Shown here piece after piece: positions 29,584-37,290 of a stretch of DNA of 37,290 nt (its first letter is position 1; the number at the start of each line of letters is the position of its first letter). The DNA comes from an uncultured Clostridia bacterium (GTDB lineage: Bacteria; Bacillota; Clostridia; Christensenellales; Borkfalkiaceae): assembly GCA_947624225.1 (NCBI GenBank), contig CANQJF010000021.1, positions 1 to 37,290 on the forward strand, in the 5' to 3' direction. The notes under the pieces were generated by a model. The model saw only the letters and a list, made by a program, of their open reading frames with translations. It was not told where the DNA came from and did not search any database. The position numbers were made by a program, and so were the translations under genes.

Positions 29584-30862
29584 CGACGAAAAGATCCCCT
29601 ATTCATCCTTTGATGACCTCTATGAGAGGTGCAGAAATTACGATACCTTGACGCGCCGCATCGTGCGGGAGGTGCGTTCGCGCGCGAGAGGGGGCAAAAA
29701 TGTTGCCTACTGTGTGGACGGCGGGGTGTTCGAGGATGCCGCCGCGCGCATCTTGCTCACCAAGAAAACAGTGAAGTACATCGACGGCCCCACCAAGGCG
29801 GGCAGGATCGCCGCGCTCGCGGGGTTGGAGCATTACACCGCCCTCTCGGCATTCTCCATCCACGAGGCAAAGCTCTCCCTCCCGCTCGTCGTCTATGATC
29901 TGACGGCCGACAACGTGGGGGACGTGAAGCTGGTCCTCGCCGACAAATTCGGGGATGAGGCGCCCGCGCTCCTTTGCGCAAAAGGCGGGTGCATTTCTCT
30001 CCCGCTCTATGAAACGGACCGGCATCCCTTGGACATGGGTGGGGGACTTGCGGTCTATGATCCCCCGCTGTTGGAAAAAAAGAAGTTCGATTTCGAGGAC
30101 TTTGTAGCCATTTTAAAGCGCTTGCGCGCTCCGGACGGCTGCCCGTGGGACCGCGTGCAGACGCATGAGAGCATCCGCATCAACTGCATCGAAGAGGCCT
30201 ATGAGCTCGTGGATGCCATCGACAAGAAAGATTCGGACCGCATGCTCGAAGAGACGGGGGACGTCTTGATGCAGGCGCTCTTCCATACCCTCATCGAGGA
30301 GGAGCGGGGAGGGTTTACGGTGGCCGACATGCTCTCGGCCGTCTCCCAAAAACTCATCACTCGCCATACGCACATCTTCGGGCAGGACAAGGCTCAGGAC
30401 GCGGACGGCGCGCTCTCCGTTTGGGACAAAAACAAGATGAAAGAAAAGCACCAGGAGACCTTCTCTGATGCCGTCAACGACGTGCCGGAGTGCTTCCCCG
30501 CGCTTCTTCGCGCGCAAAAGATCGCAAAGCGCATGCAGAAAGGTGGCTGGGACGCCGCGACGATTGAAAATTTCGAGAGAAAGTTTCAAGAGGAGTATGA
30601 AGAGCTCATGCAGGCCTACCGGGAGGGAGATGCGGCGGCGGTTGCGGAGGAACTCGGCGACGTGTTGTTCTGTGCGGTGGAACTCGGGCGCGCGGTGGGC
30701 GGCGATTGCGAGCAGGCGCTGCTCGACACCGTCAAGAAAATGCAGGCCCGTTACACCGCCTATGAGGGGATGGTGCTTGCCGACGGCAAGGACGTGAACG
30801 CCCTCTCGAAAGAGGAGCGGGATGAATATTATAGGCGGGCAAAACATGTCTCAAACACTTGA
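29459..30862 (+). CDS. mazG: MazG-type nucleotide pyrophosphohydrolase with degenerate methylase-like N terminus (YabN)
   Basis: 467 residues. The N-terminal 200 (ITVISLGTARGELTLKGLNA) have the tetrapyrrole-methylase layout of YabN, but the G-x-G-P-G-D turn is missing, so it is unlikely to methylate. The C-terminal region has two MazG units: one with CIEEAYELVDAIDKKD and EETGDVLMQ, and one with EEYEELMQAYREGDAAAVAE and ELGDVLF; both keep the E-E-x-x-E and E-x-x-D metal ligands. Hydrolyses NTPs such as non-canonical ones, in housekeeping of the nucleotide pool. AAGGAGAG site. Follows the spoVB-like gene as in Bacillus. Confidence 0.92.
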   Translation: MITVISLGTARGELTLKGLNALRSADEVCIRTAAAPSSKTLDDEKIPYSSFDDLYERCRNYDTLTRRIVREVRSRARGGKNVAYCVDGGVFEDAAARILLTKKTVKYIDGPTKAGRIAALAGLEHYTALSAFSIHEAKLSLPLVVYDLTADNVGDVKLVLADKFGDEAPALLCAKGGCISLPLYETDRHPLDMGGGLAVYDPPLLEKKKFDFEDFVAILKRLRAPDGCPWDRVQTHESIRINCIEEAYELVDAIDKKDSDRMLEETGDVLMQALFHTLIEEERGGFTVADMLSAVSQKLITRHTHIFGQDKAQDADGALSVWDKNKMKEKHQETFSDAVNDVPECFPALLRAQKIAKRMQKGGWDAATIENFERKFQEEYEELMQAYREGDAAAVAEELGDVLFCAVELGRAVGGDCEQALLDTVKKMQARYTAYEGMVLADGKDVNALSKEERDEYYRRAKHVSNT

Positions 30863-31790
30863 TATCGCGGGCATGGTATGCCCCAACAACTTCTTCCTCG
30901 CGCCGATGGCGGGATATACCAACTATCCTTTCCGTACGATGTGTGAGAGCTTGGGCGCAGGGCTCACGTTCACCGAGATGGTGAGCGCCAAGGGACTTCA
31001 CTATAAAAACGAGGAGACCCGCCTGTTGCTCTACCACGGCGCGGGGGCGCACATGCGGCCGCTCGCCGTGCAGCTGTTCGGCAGCGATCCCGATATCATG
31101 CGCGAGGCGTGTGAGAGCGAGGAGCTCAAAGATTTTGACCTCGTGGACATCAACATGGGCTGCCCCATGCCCAAGGTGACCCGCAACGGAGAGGGGAGCG
31201 CCCTTATGGACAACATGTCCCTCGCCGAAAAGATCATCTCCGCCTGTGTGAAGAGCGGCAAGCGCATCTCCGTGAAATTCCGCACGGGCGTGGTGCCCGA
31301 ACGCAAGGTCACCCGCGAGTTTGCCAAGATGTGCGAGGGCGCGGGCGCCTCCATGATCACCGTCCACGGCAGAACGACCGATAAGATCTATGCGGGCCCC
31401 TGTGACTTTGCGGAGATCGCCGCCGCCAAGGAGGCAGTGGGCATTCCCGTCGTCGCCAACGGGGGCGTCTGGAACAAAAAGGATGCAGATAAAATATTGA
31501 AGAACACGGGGGCAGACGCGGTCATGGTGGCCAGAGCCGCGCTCTACAACCCGCGCGTGTTCTGTGAACTCACCGAGCAGGAGCCCCCGCCCATCCTGCC
31601 CCTGTTCCGGGAGCAGATGGCATGGACGCGCACCATTTACGGCGACCGCTTTGCCCTCGTCTACATGCGCAAGATGGCTGCCTTTTACATCAAGGGATTG
31701 CCGGGTTCGGCCACGCACCGGCGCGAGCTGTTCGAGGCGGAGAGCTGTGAGGATGTCTTGCGGCTCACCGAGCGCATCTGGGCGCAGTGA
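30822..31790 (+). CDS. dus: tRNA-dihydrouridine synthase (DusB type)
   Basis: FMN enzyme that reduces uridine to dihydrouridine in tRNA. Family marks: FFLAPMAGYTNYPFRTMC (FMN-binding), EMVSAKGL, DINMGCPMPKV with the catalytic Cys, VKFRTG, ITVHGRTTDKIY, PVVANGGV, DAVMVARAAL. 322 residues. ATG 30822 has AGAGGAG four to five bases upstream; ATG 30846 (MSQTLDIAGMVCPNN) would be the alternative, with a weaker site. Overlaps mazG by 41 bases, so translationally coupled. Last gene before the gyrB promoter region. Confidence 0.94.
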   Translation: MNIIGGQNMSQTLDIAGMVCPNNFFLAPMAGYTNYPFRTMCESLGAGLTFTEMVSAKGLHYKNEETRLLLYHGAGAHMRPLAVQLFGSDPDIMREACESEELKDFDLVDINMGCPMPKVTRNGEGSALMDNMSLAEKIISACVKSGKRISVKFRTGVVPERKVTREFAKMCEGAGASMITVHGRTTDKIYAGPCDFAEIAAAKEAVGIPVVANGGVWNKKDADKILKNTGADAVMVARAALYNPRVFCELTEQEPPPILPLFREQMAWTRTIYGDRFALVYMRKMAAFYIKGLPGSATHRRELFEAESCEDVLRLTERIWAQ

Positions 31791-31888
31791 CCGCAGTTTT
31801 CCCCGTTCGCGCCCGCAAAAACACGCGCTATTGCACGAAAAACGCGCAAAATCGCACGAAACGCGGATAAAAAAATAAAAAAATTTTC

Positions 31889-31918
31889 GTAAACCGTTTT
31901 CAAACGGTTTACTTTTTT
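31889..31918 (+). terminator. Terminator after dus
   Basis: GTAAACCGTTT (31889-31899) and AAACGGTTTAC (31902-31912) form a perfect 11-base stem, followed by six T. The right arm ends in the -35 hexamer of the gyrB promoter. Confidence 0.88.
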
Positions 31919-31936
31919 ATTGCGTCATGTTATAAT
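31908..31936 (+). promoter_or_regulatory. Promoter of gyrB
   Basis: -35 TTTACT (31908-31913), 17-base spacer, -10 TATAAT (31931-31936). Predicted start near 31943. Confidence 0.8.
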
Positions 31937-31946
31937 AACCCTGTCT

Positions 31947-32011
31947 CGCGCGTGCGCGCGCGTTTATAGATTATTATATAAGTAAATCATAGTTATTCGC
32001 GCGCTCGCGCG
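31947..32011 (+). promoter_or_regulatory. Alternating CG hairpin in the gyrB leader
   Basis: 16 bases CGCGCGTGCGCGCGCG (31947-31962) and 14 bases CGCGCGCTCGCGCG (31998-32011) pair 13 of 14 positions, enclosing a 35-base AT-rich loop. As DNA, both arms are alternating purine/pyrimidine and able to flip to Z-DNA under negative supercoiling. Whether it regulates gyrase is inference. Confidence 0.7.
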
Positions 32012-32036
32012 TAACGGAAAAATAGGAGAAGTTTTT

Positions 32037-33950
32037 ATGTCTGACAAAGTAGAAACCGCCTATGGTGCGGAACAGATCCAAGTCCTCGACGGCCTCGAAC
32101 ACATTCGCAAGCGTCCCGGCATGTATATCAGTTCCACCGATGAAAAGGGGCTTCACCACCTCGTGAGCGAGGTCGTCGATAACTCCATCGACGAGGCTCT
32201 TGCGGGCTACTGTGACCGCGTAGACGTCACGGTAAACGCCGACGGGAGCTGCACCGTCGTGGACAACGGCCGCGGCATTCCCACCGAGATCCACCCCAAG
32301 GAGGGCATCTCCACGGTGGAAGTCGTCTTTACCAAGGTCAACGCGGGCGGCAAATTCGGCGGCGACTCGGGCTACAAGGTCTCGTCGGGCCTCCACGGCG
32401 TCGGCGTCAAGGCCGTCAACGCCCTCTCCGAATGGCTGGAAGTGGAGGTCTCGCAAAACGGCCACATCTATAAGCAGGTTTACAATCGCGGCGTGCCCCA
32501 GCGCGAGCTGCACATCATCGGGGATACCGACAAGACGGGCACCAAGGTGACGTTCTTCCCCGATGCCGAGATCTTTGAGACGATCGTATTCAAATACGAC
32601 ATTCTCCGCGTGCGCCTCAAAGAGCTTGCTTTCCTCAATAAGGGGCTCACCATCACGCTGACAGACAGGCGCGAGGGCAAGGAAAAGAGCGACACGTTCT
32701 TCTATGAGGGCGGCATCCGCGAGCTCGTGGAGGAGCTGAACAAGGGGCAGGAGACGCTGTTCGAAAAGCCCCTCTACTTCGAGGCGCAGGACGGCACGAC
32801 CGTCTGTGAAGTGGCTCTTCAATACAACGAGAGCTACAACGAGGTCATCTATTCCTATGCCAACAACGTCAACACCATCGACGGCGGCACCCATGTCGAG
32901 GGCCTCAAACTCGCACTCACCAAAGTCATCAACGACGCGGGCCGCAAGCTCAACATCTTAAAGGACAGCGACAAGCTCACGGGCGAGGACGTCCGCGAGG
33001 GCATCACGGCCGTTGTCTCCGTCAAGCTCGAGGACGCGCAGTTCGAATCGCAGACCAAGGATAAGCTGAACAATTCTTTCATCCGCCCCTTCGTCAATAA
33101 GGCTGTGGCCGACGAATTGGGGGAATACCTCGAAGAACACCCCTCCGAGGCGCGGGAGCTCGTGCTCCGCTGTATCACGGCGCAGAAAGCGCGTGACGCC
33201 GCGAGAAATGCCCGTGAACTCACGCGGCGCAAGGGCGTGTTGGAGAGCACGACGCTGCCCGGGAAACTCGCGGATTGCTCGGATAAACGCCCCGAACTGT
33301 GCGAGATCTACATCGTCGAGGGGGACTCGGCAGGCGGCACCGCCAAGCAGGGGCGCGACCGCCGATTCCAGGCCATTCTGCCCCTCCGCGGCAAGATCTT
33401 GAACGTGGAAAAGGTGCGCCTCAACCGCGCACTCGAAAACGCCGAGATCAAGGCCATGATCACCGCTTTCGGGTGCGGCATCCTCGATGATTTCGACGAG
33501 AGCAAGCTCCGTTACGACCGCATCATCTCCATGACGGATGCCGATGTCGACGGTGCGCACATCCGCATTCTTCTGCTCACTTTCTTGTTCCGCTACATGC
33601 GCCCGCTCATCGAGCACGGGCATGTGTATTCGGCCAAGCCGCCCCTCTACAAGGCGAGCGTGAAGGGCAAGGAGGACGTATATCTCTACTCCGAGGAGGA
33701 GAAAACGCTCTTCGACGCCGCAAACAACAACAAGGTGGAGTATCAGCGCTACAAGGGCCTCGGGGAGATGAGCACCGAGCAGCTCTGGGACACGACGATG
33801 AATCCCGCCACGCGCACGCTCATCAAGGTATCCATGCAGGATGCGGTGGAAGCGGACAAGATGTTCAATATCCTGATGGGCGAGAGCCCGGCGCTTCGCC
33901 GTCAGTTTATCGAGGAGAATGCCACCCTGGTGACCGATTTGGACATCTAA
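32037..33950 (+). CDS. gyrB: DNA gyrase subunit B
   Basis: ATPase subunit of gyrase; drives negative supercoiling. 637 residues, the Bacillus length, so no proteobacterial insertion. GHKL ATPase: EVVDNSIDEA, DNGRGIP, the loop GLHGVGVKAVNAL and the K in QTKDKL. TOPRIM: EGDSAGGTAKQGRD and DADVDGAHIRILLLTF; C-terminal YKGLGEMSTEQLWDTTMNP. AGGAG site before ATG 32037. Followed by a repeat-containing 265-base gap and gyrA, so the two subunits may be co-transcribed. Confidence 0.98.
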   Translation: MSDKVETAYGAEQIQVLDGLEHIRKRPGMYISSTDEKGLHHLVSEVVDNSIDEALAGYCDRVDVTVNADGSCTVVDNGRGIPTEIHPKEGISTVEVVFTKVNAGGKFGGDSGYKVSSGLHGVGVKAVNALSEWLEVEVSQNGHIYKQVYNRGVPQRELHIIGDTDKTGTKVTFFPDAEIFETIVFKYDILRVRLKELAFLNKGLTITLTDRREGKEKSDTFFYEGGIRELVEELNKGQETLFEKPLYFEAQDGTTVCEVALQYNESYNEVIYSYANNVNTIDGGTHVEGLKLALTKVINDAGRKLNILKDSDKLTGEDVREGITAVVSVKLEDAQFESQTKDKLNNSFIRPFVNKAVADELGEYLEEHPSEARELVLRCITAQKARDAARNARELTRRKGVLESTTLPGKLADCSDKRPELCEIYIVEGDSAGGTAKQGRDRRFQAILPLRGKILNVEKVRLNRALENAEIKAMITAFGCGILDDFDESKLRYDRIISMTDADVDGAHIRILLLTFLFRYMRPLIEHGHVYSAKPPLYKASVKGKEDVYLYSEEEKTLFDAANNNKVEYQRYKGLGEMSTEQLWDTTMNPATRTLIKVSMQDAVEADKMFNILMGESPALRRQFIEENATLVTDLDI

Positions 33951-33977
33951 CCGTGGATGACGGCTAACCGTGGATAA

Positions 33978-34141
33978 GCGGCGCTTGCCCCCTCCATGGG
34001 GGAGGAGCGGCGCAATTCTCATTCAACAGCCCGGTGGGCTGTGAATGGCGCCGTGACAGGAGGCGTGGCCTCGCCTCTGGGGTTGCGGCGGTCCCTGCCG
34101 CCGCAACGGCCCCCAAGGGGGTGGGGTGGCGACGGAGGCAT
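33978..34141. repeat. Interspersed repeat between gyrB and gyrA
   Basis: Shares modules with the arrays at 21359 and 37155: GCGGCGC-CTTGCCCCCTCCATGGG near the start and GGGGTGGCGACGGAGGCAT at the end. Holds hairpins CAGCCC-GGT-GGGCTG (34027-34041) and GTTGCGGCGG / CCGCCGCAAC (34082-34107). No convincing frame, and no promoter is seen in the gap. Confidence 0.8.
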
Positions 34142-34215
34142 TTCAAAAGTCATTTCATCCGCAAAGATAACGCCCAAGGAAATCAATCAAAAATAAATCA
34201 TATTGGAGTCAATGT

Positions 34216-36792
34216 ATGGCCAAAAGAGAAACAAGTCCCGAATTGACCGAAGAATTCAAAAAGACACTCGAAATGACCAAGATCCTCGACGTGGAGGTCA
34301 ACGACGAGCTCAAACGTTCTTTCATCGCCTATGCCATGGCGGTCAATAAATCGCGCGCCATTCCCGATGTCAGAGACGGCCTCAAACCCGTCCACCGCCG
34401 CATCCTCTATGCCATGCACGAGATGGGGCTGTATAACGACAAGGCATACCGCAAGTGTGCGCGTATCGTCGGTGACGTCATGGGTAAGTTCCACCCGCAC
34501 GGCGACAGCTCCGTTTACGATGCTCTCGTCCGCCTCGCGCAGGATTTCTCCATCAACTTCCCGCTCGTGGACGGCCACGGCAACTTCGGGTCGGTGGACG
34601 GTGACCCGCCCGCGGCCATGCGTTACACGGAGGCCCGCCTCACCAAGCTCGCCGCCGAAATGCTCCGCGACCTCGACAAGGAGACGGTGGACTTCTTCCC
34701 CAACTTCGACGGCAACGGTTCGGACGGCATCGCCGTGGGCATGGCTACCAATATCCCGCCCCACAACCTCGCCGAAGTCATCGACGGCACCATTGCCATG
34801 ATCGACAATCCCGAGATCACCGTCGATGAACTCATGGAATACATCCCCGCCCCCGATTTCCCCACGGGCGGCATCATCATGGGCCGCAGCGGCATCCGCA
34901 AGGCCTATCGCACGGGACAGGGCAACATCGTCATCCGCTCCAAGTGCGAGATCGAAGAGCACGGCACGGGCGCCAACGTGCGCTCCCGCATCGTCGTTAC
35001 CGAGATCCCGTATCAGGTCAACAAGGCCCAACTCATCGTGTCTATCGCGGACATGGTCAAGGATAAACGCATCGAGGGGATCTCCGATATCCGGGATGAG
35101 AGCGGGCGCGAGGGCATGCGCATCGTCATCGAGTGCAAGAAAGAAGCCAACGCACAAGTCGTTCTCAACACACTCTTCCGCCACACCAACTTGCAGGTCT
35201 CTGACGGTATCATCTTATTGGCGCTCGTCGAGAACGGCACCGAGCCCAAATATCTCACCTTGCGCGACATCCTCTCCTACTATCTCGCCCATCAAAAGGA
35301 GGTCATCATCCGCCGCACGCGCTATGATCTCCAAAAGACGGAAGAGCGCGCACACATCGTGGAGGGGCTTGTCATCGCCCTTGCGAACATCGACGAGGTC
35401 ATCCGCATCATCAAGGAATCCAAGGATAAGAATGAGGCCACGGCACGCCTCACGGAGGCTTTCGAGCTCTCCGAAAAGCAGGCCAACGCCATCCTCGAAA
35501 TGCGCTTGCAGCGCCTTACCGCTCTCGAAGTGGAAAAACTTCGCGCCGAACTCGAAGAGTTGCATGCCACCATCGCCGACCTCAAAGACATTCTCGCCAA
35601 CGAATCGCGGGTGATGGCCATCATCCGCGCCGATCTTCTCGCCATCAAGGAAAAGTATCCCTCCGAGCGCAGGACGGAGGTCTCCGTGGACTATGGCGAC
35701 ATCGAGGACGAGGACCTCATCGACGAGGAGGACGTCGTCATCTCCATGACGCACGGCGGCTATGTCAAGCGCATCCCGCTCACCGAATACAAGGCCCAGC
35801 ACCGCGGCGGCGTGGGGGTCACCGGGCACAAGACCAAGGAGGAGGACTTCATCGAGCAGATGTTCGTGTGCTCCACGCACCACAACATCCTCTTCTTCTC
35901 CAACTTCGGCAAGGTCTATGCCATGAAAGGCTACATGATCCCCGAGGCCAACCGGCAGGCCCGCGGGCGCGCCATCGTAAACCTCTTGCAGATCTCGCCC
36001 GGCGAGAAGATCGCGGCCATTTTGCCTGTCTATGAGAACGGAACGGGCTTCCTCGTGATGGCGACCAAGAGGGGACTCATTAAGAAAACGGCGACGAGCG
36101 AGTTCGAGCACATCATGAAGAACGGCAAGATCGCCATCAAGATCGCCGAGGGCGATGAGCTCATCGCGGTGCAGTTCACCACGGGCAACGACCAGATCAT
36201 GATCGCCTCGCACTCGGGCAAGTGCATCCGATTCAGCGAGACGGATGTCCGTCCGATGGGCCGCGGCACGATGGGCGTAAGAGGCATCACGCTCGTGGGC
36301 GACGATGTCGCCGTGGACATGCTCGTGCTCCGCGAGGGCTTCGACATCCTTACTGTGTCAGAGCTCGGGTATGGCAAGCGCTCCGATCCCGAGGATTACC
36401 GTCTGCAATCGCGCAGCGGCAAGGGGATCAAGGCGGGCGTATTCAACGAAAAGACGGGCGCGCTCGTCAACATGAAACTTGCGAGCGATCTCTATGACGT
36501 CATGCTCGTCACGAGTGCGGGCATCATCATCCGCATGCACCTCGAAGCCATCTCCAAGATCGGCAGGGCGACGCGCGGCGTAAGGCTCATGAATGTGCGC
36601 GAGGGCATTGTGGCGACGATTGCCGTCACGGACAAGGATGAGGAGGCCGAAGTGGAGGCCCCCGAGGAGACGGCTGCCGACCTCGCGCCCGAGGATCTCG
36701 TGGAGAGTGCGGAGGATGCTGCCGAGGAGGCCAAGGAGGCGGCGGAAGAGATCGTCCCCGACGACCCCGCGGATCCCTCCGACGAAGAATAA
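34216..36792 (+). CDS. gyrA: DNA gyrase subunit A
   Basis: Cleaves and reseals DNA in gyrase. 858 residues. N-terminal domain: [16 protein letters not shown], the quinolone-determining region [17 protein letters not shown] with S98 and D102 (E. coli S83, D87 positions) wild type, and the catalytic tyrosine Y137 in RYTEARL. C-terminal beta-pinwheel with the GyrA-box position at 528-534 reading QHRGGVG rather than Q-R-R-G-G-R/K-G. The last 50 residues are strongly acidic (Glu, Asp, Ala, Pro). GGAG site about eight bases before ATG 34216. Confidence 0.98.
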   Translation: MAKRETSPELTEEFKKTLEMTKILDVEVNDELKRSFIAYAMAVNKSRAIPDVRDGLKPVHRRILYAMHEMGLYNDKAYRKCARIVGDVMGKFHPHGDSSVYDALVRLAQDFSINFPLVDGHGNFGSVDGDPPAAMRYTEARLTKLAAEMLRDLDKETVDFFPNFDGNGSDGIAVGMATNIPPHNLAEVIDGTIAMIDNPEITVDELMEYIPAPDFPTGGIIMGRSGIRKAYRTGQGNIVIRSKCEIEEHGTGANVRSRIVVTEIPYQVNKAQLIVSIADMVKDKRIEGISDIRDESGREGMRIVIECKKEANAQVVLNTLFRHTNLQVSDGIILLALVENGTEPKYLTLRDILSYYLAHQKEVIIRRTRYDLQKTEERAHIVEGLVIALANIDEVIRIIKESKDKNEATARLTEAFELSEKQANAILEMRLQRLTALEVEKLRAELEELHATIADLKDILANESRVMAIIRADLLAIKEKYPSERRTEVSVDYGDIEDEDLIDEEDVVISMTHGGYVKRIPLTEYKAQHRGGVGVTGHKTKEEDFIEQMFVCSTHHNILFFSNFGKVYAMKGYMIPEANRQARGRAIVNLLQISPGEKIAAILPVYENGTGFLVMATKRGLIKKTATSEFEHIMKNGKIAIKIAEGDELIAVQFTTGNDQIMIASHSGKCIRFSETDVRPMGRGTMGVRGITLVGDDVAVDMLVLREGFDILTVSELGYGKRSDPEDYRLQSRSGKGIKAGVFNEKTGALVNMKLASDLYDVMLVTSAGIIIRMHLEAISKIGRATRGVRLMNVREGIVATIAVTDKDEEAEVEAPEETAADLAPEDLVESAEDAAEEAKEAAEEIVPDDPADPSDEE

Positions 36793-36811
36793 ATTTCCGA
36801 GAAAGCAAAAG

Positions 36812-36842
36812 CTCCCCGCTCGCAAAGCGGGGAGATTTTTTT
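36812..36842. terminator. Bidirectional terminator between gyrA and veg
   Basis: CTCCCCGCT / AGCGGGGAG stem around CGCAA, then seven T; on the minus strand it is followed by CTTTTGCTTT. It serves both convergent genes; the T-run runs into the veg stop codon. Confidence 0.9.
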
Positions 36843-37092
36843 ACCCGTTCTTTTTGACGGGTTTGATTTTCACGGCGCCGCACAGGACTTCGGCATAGGA
36901 ATAGGAAGTTTTCCCGAGAAATCCCTCGTCGTTGGGGCGCACGGTGAAGAGGGCGGGGTAGACGCCCGAGAGCTCGCCGCAAAATTTGAGCACTTTGTTG
37001 CGGCCGAGATTGACCGTCACGTCCACCTGTTTTTGAAAATAATCTGCAATGGTCTGCTTGATGTGGGCAATATCCGTTTTTGGCTTGATCAT
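36841..37092 (-). CDS. veg: Veg family protein
   Basis: Small conserved Gram-positive protein; in Bacillus subtilis Veg stimulates biofilm formation by acting against the SinR repressor. 83 residues from ATG 37092. Match to the family: a helical start ADYFQKQV, then LGRNKVLKFCGELSGVYPALFTV, and SYSYAEVL near the end. The terminal KIKPVKKNG is basic. No clear ribosome binding site or consensus promoter; upstream an ATTGCC / GGCAAT hairpin (about 37104-37121) lies where a leader would start. No sinR is visible here. Confidence 0.88.
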   Translation of the reverse strand: MIKPKTDIAHIKQTIADYFQKQVDVTVNLGRNKVLKFCGELSGVYPALFTVRPNDEGFLGKTSYSYAEVLCGAVKIKPVKKNG

Positions 37093-37154
37093 GGTTGGAT
37101 TATTGCCCGAACCGGCAATTTTTATTCGCTCGCCGCGTCACCGCTTCTCGTTGT

Positions 37155-37290
37155 GAGGCGTGGCCCTTGCCCCCTCCATGGGAGGGGGTGTAGGGGGTGG
37201 GGTGGCGACGGAGGCATGGTCGAGACCTTGCCTTCCCCTTTGGGTCGCAAAACGCACTTCTCGCACACCAGCACAGTGTGCTGTGGGCGG
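37155..37290. repeat. Interspersed repeat downstream of veg (runs off the window)
   Basis: GAGGCGTGGCC, CTTGCCCCCTCCATGGGAGGG, a G-run tract at 37180-37202 and GGGGTGGCGACGGAGGCAT match the gyrB-gyrA repeat and the head of the array at 21359. Near its end CAGCAC-AGT-GTGCTG (37268-37282) corresponds to the CAGCCC-GGT-GGGCTG hairpin of the other copy, with a paired change. Confidence 0.8.

Noticed and set aside
34501..34550. Possible quinolone-resistance change in GyrA
   Set aside because: Residues at the E. coli 83 and 87 positions are the sensitive Ser and Asp.
1..37290. Search for tRNA, rRNA, prophage or transposase genes
   Set aside because: No cloverleaf-like sequence, rRNA segment, integrase or transposase frame was seen on either strand.

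Overview
The window reads as a chromosomal segment of a GC-rich, low-complexity-promoter Gram-positive bacterium of the Clostridia type (Bacillota), probably an uncultured gut lineage. Reasons: gene sets and order known from Bacillus/Clostridia (decarboxylase yaaO-like, holB, ricT, trmN6/yabB, rsmI; spoVT, spoVB-like, mazG/yabN; veg), near-consensus sigma-A promoters with 17-base spacers, strong GGAGG-type ribosome binding sites, many hairpin-plus-U-run terminators, and no outer-membrane genes. The genus cannot be named from sequence alone. No rRNA, tRNA or CRISPR array was seen.

Layout. 1-1.5 kb: 3' part of a TIR-domain protein with BspA-type leucine-rich repeats. 1.7-3.2 kb: MarR regulator and four small proteins. 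3.4-11.9 kb: a forward housekeeping run, greA-lysS-membrane protein-PLP decarboxylase-holB-ricT-ferredoxin-trmN6-rsmI-CmpB-family membrane protein; much of it matches the Bacillus yaaO-yabC order with tmk, yaaQ, yaaR, yabA and yazA missing. 11.9-13.9 kb: a small cassette (XRE repressor, divergent 50-residue membrane peptide, four-helix membrane protein, Lgt-family protein) bounded by two almost identical 48-base bidirectional terminators. 13.9-20.2 kb: DeoR regulator, a leaderless regulator-like gene, cysE, cysS, a short alaS and a sugar acetyltransferase. 20.3-21.3 kb: rplM-rpsI with a structured leader. 21.4-22.0 kb: a tandem array of about 315-base repeats containing MITE-like inverted repeats. 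22-26 kb: esterase, a small antisense-oriented protein, and a large lipoprotein that also has a C-terminal membrane helix. 26-31.8 kb: zinc-ribbon protein, comFC, spoVT (with its ribosome binding site locked in a terminator-like hairpin), spoVB-like, mazG, dus. 31.8-37.1 kb: gyrB, gyrA and the convergent veg, with copies of an interspersed repeat between gyrB and gyrA and after veg.

How it fits together. Most genes serve information processing: transcript cleavage (GreA), tRNA charging (LysS, CysS, AlaS), replication clamp loading (HolB), RNA maturation control (RicT), tRNA and rRNA methylation (TrmN6, RsmI), dihydrouridine formation (Dus), ribosomal proteins and DNA supercoiling (gyrase). 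cysE beside cysS joins cysteine synthesis to cysteine charging. The most unusual signals lie in non-coding DNA and small genes: the repeat-bounded XRE/peptide cassette, the alternating CG hairpin in the gyrB leader, the self-sequestering spoVT leader, repeats whose hairpins differ by compensatory changes, and promoters placed exactly six bases before the start codon, implying leaderless mRNAs.
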